DNA of 64,000 nucleotides from Polyangiaceae bacterium (GTDB taxonomy: Bacteria > Myxococcota_A > Polyangia > Polyangiales > Polyangiaceae): assembly GCA_013361525.1 (NCBI GenBank), contig JABFXY010000065.1:62001-126000 (forward strand), given 5' to 3'. The notes beneath the pieces are model-generated. The model was given only the letters and a program-made list of their open reading frames with translations. It did no database searches and was not told the origin of the DNA. The stretch's first letter is position 1. The number at the start of each line of letters is the position of its first letter. The position numbers and the translations under genes are program-made. Shown here piece by piece: positions 61,653 through 64,000 of this stretch.

Positions 61653-63008
61653 ATGCGTGGTCGCATGCGCGGCAGTGGAGACGACGTAACGACGCAGATG
61701 GATCTCGCGTCGCAAATCGGCGCGACGGACGCTCAGGATCAGCGGGCATATCTGGTGGTTCGCACCGACACGGTCGCCGACGTCCGCGTCCTCGACGAAG
61801 GAGGCGCCTTCGTCGTCGGGCGCACGAAGGACGCCGATGTCGTCGTCGACGACGCGCGCGTTTCGCGAAGGAACACCGAGATTGCGCTCCGGGGCCGGCG
61901 GCTGATCGTCCGCGACCTCGGCAGTCGCAACGGCACGCGCGTGAACGCGACGGTGTTGAAGAACGAGGAGCGCGCGGCCGTGCGCGGCGACGAGATCGTG
62001 ATTGGGCCTGCGAAGATCACGGTAGCCGCGACGCCTTCTGCGCCGTCGGCGCCCGCGCCGACGGCCGTGTCCGCGGCAGCGCGCGCGTTCGTCGCGGAAG
62101 ATCCGAAGATGAAGGAGATCTTCGCGCTGGTCGAGCGGCTCGCTCACGTGCCGACACCCGTGTTGATTCGGGGGGAGACCGGCGTCGGAAAGGAGATCCT
62201 CGCGGACCGCCTCCACGCCGCAGGCCCGCGCGCGCGCGGCACGCTCCTTCGCGTCAATTGCGCGGCAGTCGTCGAGTCGCTCCTCGAGAGCGAGCTCTTC
62301 GGGCACGAGCGCGGCGCTTTCACCGGCGCGACGGAGCGCAAGCGAGGTTTGGTCGAGGCCGCGAGCGGCGGCACGCTCTTCCTCGACGAGATTGGCGATC
62401 TGCCGCCGGCGATGCAGGCGAAGCTCCTTCGCGTCCTCGAAACACAGCGCGTCCAGCGCGTCGGTGGAAGGGAGGAAGTCCAAGTCGACGTGCGGTATGT
62501 CGCTGCGACGCACCAGGACCTCGAGGCCATGGTGGAGCGCGGAACCTTCCGGCGCGATCTCTATTATCGGCTCGCCGGCTTCATCGTCGACGTCCCTGCC
62601 CTGCGCCTTCGCCGCGCCGACATCCTTCCGCTGGCGCGCAGGTTCGCCTCCGCATTCGCATCCAAGATCGGTCTCGCCGGGGCGCCGCAGCTATCCACAG
62701 AGGCCGAATCGTACCTGCTCGACTACCTGTGGCCCGGCAACGTCCGAGAGCTGAAGAACGCAATGGAACACGCCGTCGTCCTCGCGAACGGCGCGGCGAT
62801 CGTGATCGAGCATCTCCCCAAAGCCGTCGCCTCGCCGCCGACGCCGGAGAGCGGCTCGATGGCGCAAGAGGTCGACTCGGCGGAGCGGCGCGCAGTCGAC
62901 CAAGCGCTCGAGGCGGCGGGCGGCAATCGCGCGCGCGCAGCGGAGCTGCTCGGCGTGTCGAAGAGAACGCTCCAATACCGGCTCGCCAAGTGGGGCATTA
63001 AATCGTGA
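61653..63008 (+). CDS. sigma54-dependent transcriptional activator with FHA domain
   Basis: 451 residues. N-terminal FHA domain (about 30-110: GGAFVVGRTKDADVVVDDAR, VSRRNTEI, RDLGSRNGTRVN) binds phospho-threonine. The AAA+ domain has the Walker A RGETGVGKE, the sigma54 contact HERGAFTGATERKRG, Walker B GGTLFLDEIGD and the arginine finger region FRRDLYYRLAGF. A Fis HTH closes it (GGNRARAAELLGVSKRTLQY). It senses a kinase-phosphorylated partner and drives sigma54 promoters. This type is expanded in myxobacteria. It overlaps the lipoprotein gene by GTGA. Confidence 0.96.
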   Translation: MRGRMRGSGDDVTTQMDLASQIGATDAQDQRAYLVVRTDTVADVRVLDEGGAFVVGRTKDADVVVDDARVSRRNTEIALRGRRLIVRDLGSRNGTRVNATVLKNEERAAVRGDEIVIGPAKITVAATPSAPSAPAPTAVSAAARAFVAEDPKMKEIFALVERLAHVPTPVLIRGETGVGKEILADRLHAAGPRARGTLLRVNCAAVVESLLESELFGHERGAFTGATERKRGLVEAASGGTLFLDEIGDLPPAMQAKLLRVLETQRVQRVGGREEVQVDVRYVAATHQDLEAMVERGTFRRDLYYRLAGFIVDVPALRLRRADILPLARRFASAFASKIGLAGAPQLSTEAESYLLDYLWPGNVRELKNAMEHAVVLANGAAIVIEHLPKAVASPPTPESGSMAQEVDSAERRAVDQALEAAGGNRARAAELLGVSKRTLQYRLAKWGIKS

Positions 63009-64000
63009 AGTGCCGGAGCCTCACTGCGGTCGCCGTCGCATTGGTTGCGGCTTGCACGATCGAGGTCCCGCTCGACGACAAACGCTGCCCGTGTGCGGAC
63101 GATTGGATCTGCAACCCGTTCACCGACACTTGCGAGAGACCGACCTGCGACGCCGACGTAACGACGAGCAACCTTTCGGCGCAATGGTCGACGTCGAACG
63201 AGATCTTTTGGACGTGGGACGTCGCAGGTCAGCCCTCCGCGTTCTTGTCGTACGAGCTCGTCCTCGCAGAGTCGAAGGACGACCTCGAGACCCGGAGCGG
63301 AACGGCGCGGACCTTCGATGTCTCGACGAATTCGGAGCTCGGCGACCCCATAACGAGCGTGGTCACGCGGGGCCTCGATCCCGACACGACGTATTTTGCG
63401 CAGCTCGTGGTGACCGACTCGAGCCAATGCAGTTTTGGTTCCGACATCGTCGCTCGCGCGACGCGCGCGGAAGCGCAAAATAGTGTCGTCATCTTCCGTG
63501 ATGAACCCGTCGCGGGCGGCGTCCTGCGACCGGAGGATGCCGGCGGACCGCAAGTGGTCTCCGACGGGACCGGCGCACATATCGAATACGTGCCCAGGTT
63601 CCACGATGCGTGTGTCCCGGAGGACGAAGACTTCGACAGCGTCCGTGCCCTTTGCGGTCAGCCCATCAAACTTCAGGAGATGACGCTCGACGTATCGCGT
63701 GACGAAGCATCTCCTCAGCTCGACCGCTTGAACGCAGATACGTTCGGCGAATCGTTCTTGGAGATGTCGCTGTCGAGCGAGGCACCGGTCGATACCCTCG
63801 TATTCCAGATCTGGTTCCGCCTCGCGAGCTGCACGACGGACGATTGCCGGTACGTGGCCGGAGGCTTCACGCTGCCGGCAAATAGCGGATACGAACCCAT
63901 CCAAATCCCGTTGACCGAGTTCAGGACCGCCGACGACGTTGCGCTGACGTACGAGGTTCTGGACGTTCCGGACGGCGAACCGATCAAAGAGTTCGGTTTT
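63005..64000 (+). CDS. lipoprotein with fibronectin-like domain, 3' end outside window
   Basis: The frame starts at GTG 63005, overlapping the activator stop (GTGA), and runs open to the window end (332 codons), so the gene is partial. Signal and lipobox SLTAVAVALVAAC. A Cys-rich knot follows (RCPCADDWICNPFTDTCERP), then an FN3-like domain (EIFWTWDVAGQPSAFLSYEL, LDPDTTYFAQLVVTDSS), and a further beta domain. It is likely co-transcribed with the FHA activator, which is unusual for a regulator of this type. Stop codon and C-terminus are not seen. Confidence 0.85.
   Translation, partial: MKCRSLTAVAVALVAACTIEVPLDDKRCPCADDWICNPFTDTCERPTCDADVTTSNLSAQWSTSNEIFWTWDVAGQPSAFLSYELVLAESKDDLETRSGTARTFDVSTNSELGDPITSVVTRGLDPDTTYFAQLVVTDSSQCSFGSDIVARATRAEAQNSVVIFRDEPVAGGVLRPEDAGGPQVVSDGTGAHIEYVPRFHDACVPEDEDFDSVRALCGQPIKLQEMTLDVSRDEASPQLDRLNADTFGESFLEMSLSSEAPVDTLVFQIWFRLASCTTDDCRYVAGGFTLPANSGYEPIQIPLTEFRTADDVALTYEVLDVPDGEPIKEFGF

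Overview
The window is a high-GC chromosomal stretch that looks like it comes from a myxobacterium of the Polyangiales/Sorangiineae type. This is an inference from gene content. The pointers are lipoproteins with glycine-rich linkers after the lipobox, an FHA-sigma54 activator, orphan and hybrid histidine kinases, caspase-like and trypsin-like proteases with effector-associated domains, stand-alone ketosynthases, and the Cys/Asp-rich DGIDDDGD-type tail. No tRNA, rRNA or CRISPR array was recognised. Both ends cut genes: a VOC-fold protein on the left and a fibronectin-like lipoprotein on the right.

Layout. (1) 1-1.9 kb: VOC protein and an SDR. (2) 1.9-11.2 kb: a protease and conflict-type island. 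On the minus strand run a metallophosphoesterase, a trypsin-like protease, a caspase-like protease, an EAD-trypsin fusion, an EAD-like membrane protein and a secreted Cys-rich protein. The first three overlap by 4-7 nt. A divergent, frameshifted EAD-like membrane protein lies across a promoter region with five 14-bp repeats. (3) 11.2-12.8 kb: a small helical protein and an endonuclease/exonuclease/phosphatase-like lipoprotein. (4) 12.7-17.9 kb: a TetR regulator with a perfect dyad operator, divergent from an RND adaptor and pump. (5) 18-22.5 kb: two two-component modules facing each other. (6) 22.8-31.4 kb: a fatty-acid-like operon (KAS, KASIII, fused CoA-transferase, KASIII, SDR, then CMD-like, FabI-like and AraC) interrupted by a 690-bp element. 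That element has 27-bp near-perfect terminal inverted repeats and encodes a four-helix-bundle protein. (7) 31.6-34 kb: a triple-CMD protein and an AraC regulator.

(8) 34-45 kb: an apparently undescribed non-modular biosynthetic cluster of three tightly overlapping transcription units. They hold a BtaA-like aminocarboxypropyl transferase with a fatty acyl-AMP ligase; a haem-oxygenase-like diiron enzyme, an acyl-CoA-dehydrogenase-like protein and an ACP; and KASIII, thioester-reductase-like SDR, carrier protein, AurF-like N-oxygenase, aminoacyl:carrier-protein ligase and a membrane protein. The gene set suggests an N-oxidised product made from an amino acid and a fatty acid.

(9) 45-51.6 kb: a large Gly-linker lipoprotein behind a duplicated remnant of the KASIII 5' end, a secreted protein, a zinc-ribbon membrane protein, an EF-G paralogue with a clear terminator, and a soluble histidine kinase. 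(10) 51.7-64 kb: a decayed secreted-protein fragment, a Cys-rich protein split by a one-base change in a G7 run, a GNAT fusion, several lipoproteins, LysR/DUF6506, a lipoprotein glyoxalase II-like enzyme, an HSL-type hydrolase, a membrane protein, and an FHA-sigma54 activator coupled to the final lipoprotein.

The two most interesting systems are the biosynthetic cluster at 34-45 kb and the protease island at 1.9-11.2 kb. The inverted-repeat four-helix-bundle element comes next.
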